Below are positions 5,415 through 6,156 of a DNA stretch of 6,156 nt, one piece after another. A model generated the notes under the pieces. It had not been told where the DNA came from, ran no database searches, and saw only the letters and a program-made list of their open reading frames with translations. This stretch comes from Chloroflexota bacterium. GTDB taxonomy: Bacteria; Chloroflexota; Anaerolineae; JACRMK01. Positions within the stretch are counted from its first letter, which is position 1. Each line of letters opens with the position of its first letter. Both the position numbers and the translations under genes were made by a program. The DNA lies in NCBI GenBank assembly GCA_016200765.1, contig JACQEC010000385.1:1-6156 (forward strand), written 5' to 3'.

Positions 5415-5460
5415 AGCCGATGGCTGATAGCGAATGGCAGATAGCTATCAGCCATCGGCT
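5415..5460. repeat. Perfect 17-bp inverted repeat over a stop codon
   Basis: Arms AGCCGATGGCTGATAGC (5415-5431) and GCTATCAGCCATCGGCT (5444-5460) are exact reverse complements around a 12-bp loop. The stop codon of the LeuA-like gene (5448-5450) and its last three codons lie inside the right arm. A smaller near-palindrome, GGCTGTCAGCC (5457-5467), adjoins it. The hairpin could form at the end of that gene's mRNA and may stabilise or attenuate it, but no T-run follows on the minus strand, so it is not a typical intrinsic terminator. A REP-like element inserted at the 3' end is an alternative. Confidence 0.8.
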
Positions 5461-6156
5461 GTCAGCCGCATCACTTCGCTCTCGGTCAGGATGCGGTTAG
5501 AGCGTTTGGCGGCGTCGAGGATTTTATCCACCAGCGCCCGTTCCGGCACGATGCCGCGCGACTGGAGGTAGTAGCCGACGTTGCTGGCGCCGCTCATCGG
5601 GCCAATCTCGATGATCTGGCTCAAGCCGAACCAGTCGGCGGGCACGCCGGAATAGACGCGGTTCGCCAGCCACAGATCGTTTTTCGCCAGCGCCTTCACC
5701 ACCGCCGAAGCGTGCACGCCCGTGGCTGTGCGGTAGGCGTCCGCGCCGACGACCGGATAGTTGACCGGCAACGCGATGCCGGTCATTGCCGACGCGAGGC
5801 GCACGTATTCCGGCAGACGGGTCAGGTCATGCTCAATAATGCCGAGCAGTTTCAGGTTGACCAGCAGGGTATCCATCGGCGTGTTGCCGCAACGCTCGCC
5901 GATGCCCAGCGCACAGCCGTGCACGCGGCCGGCGCCGGCGGCAATCGCCGCCAGTGTGTTCGCCACGCCCAGCCCGCGGTCTTGATGGCCGTGCCAGTCA
6001 ATCGTGACCGCCGCGCCCGATTCCCCGACGATGCCCTTGACAAACGAGACGACATTGTACGCGCCGTCCGGGGTAGCGTGGCCGACCGTATCGGACACGC
6101 AGATGTGCGTCGCGCCGCACTCGATGGCTTTGCTGTAGAGCAGGCGGATGGATTCG
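5448..6156 (-). CDS. LeuA/HMGL-like enzyme, C-terminal part (partial)
   Basis: The right edge cuts the gene; 235 C-terminal residues are visible and the start lies outside. An in-frame GTG at 6098 is internal, since the frame continues upstream as ATHICVSDTVG. Visible motifs are SDTVGHATP, the metal motif HGHQD (residues 55-59 of the visible part), DRGLGVANTLAAIAAGA, and GIGERCGNTPMD, whose Asn corresponds to a metal ligand of 2-isopropylmalate synthase. IEIGPMSGASNV (182-193) and LTESEV near the end also fit. These belong to the 2-isopropylmalate/homocitrate synthase branch of the HMGL-like TIM barrels, which condense acetyl-CoA with a 2-oxo acid. The C-terminus is too short for the LeuA leucine-binding regulatory domain, so this looks like a short, unregulated form. 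The exact substrate is not decided by sequence. A crotonase gene follows after 68 bp. Confidence 0.9.
   Translation of the reverse strand, partial: ESIRLLYSKAIECGATHICVSDTVGHATPDGAYNVVSFVKGIVGESGAAVTIDWHGHQDRGLGVANTLAAIAAGAGRVHGCALGIGERCGNTPMDTLLVNLKLLGIIEHDLTRLPEYVRLASAMTGIALPVNYPVVGADAYRTATGVHASAVVKALAKNDLWLANRVYSGVPADWFGLSQIIEIGPMSGASNVGYYLQSRGIVPERALVDKILDAAKRSNRILTESEVMRLTADG

Noticed and set aside
5415..5460. Intrinsic terminator after the LeuA-like gene
   Set aside because: The hairpin is strong, but no T-run follows on the minus strand and the next gene starts about 35 bp later, so it is kept as a repeat only.

Overview
The window is high-GC bacterial DNA in which every supportable gene lies on the minus strand, so it reads from 6156 down to 1. 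A phylum-level guess is Chloroflexota (Chloroflexi). The main clue is a lipoprotein with a long Thr/Pro-rich linker after its lipobox Cys, a style common in that phylum. Supporting clues are GTG starts behind good Shine-Dalgarno sites and an intergenic palindrome of the CGCCGAGAGC type, which I remember from environmental genomes. This assignment is inference only.

Layout in transcription order. (1) 6156-5448: C-terminal part of a LeuA/HMGL-like (2-isopropylmalate synthase superfamily) enzyme, cut by the window edge; its stop codon sits inside a perfect 17-bp inverted repeat. (2) 5379-4447: a crotonase-fold acyl-CoA enzyme with an unusual C-terminal four-cysteine zinc-ribbon tail and a partly substituted active site. 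(3) 4425-4349: a perfect 16-bp palindrome with an internal 9-bp period. (4) 4310-3966: a SnoaL/NTF2-like small protein. (5) 3939-3220: an unrecognised single-pass membrane protein. (6) 3203-2949 and 2922-2704: a DUF4258-like/DUF2283-like pair resembling a toxin-antitoxin module. (7) about 2680-2602: a decayed partial copy of the middle of gene 5, so the pair is flanked by related sequence. (8) 2500-1658: a lipoprotein of lower GC. (9) 1618-1028: a GNAT acetyltransferase that closely resembles, from memory, the acetyltransferase half of AAC(6')-Ie-APH(2''). (10) 1053-355: a YfcE-like metallophosphoesterase overlapping gene 9 by 26 bp. (11) 291-115: an open stretch that looks like the 3' remnant of a gene. 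(12) 118-1: the N-terminus of a probable DinB-like protein, joined to gene 11 by an ATGA overlap.

The two acyl-CoA/keto-acid genes may share a metabolic context, but they are separated by a palindrome and nothing shows a common pathway. The rest looks like an accessory run of small, independent functions. The most distinctive items are the AAC(6')-Ie-like enzyme, the crotonase-zinc ribbon fusion, and the duplicated fragment flanking the DUF4258/DUF2283 pair. I see no CRISPR array, tRNA, rRNA, transposase or phage gene. I see no complete novel defence system; the DUF pair plus membrane protein is the closest candidate and remains speculative.
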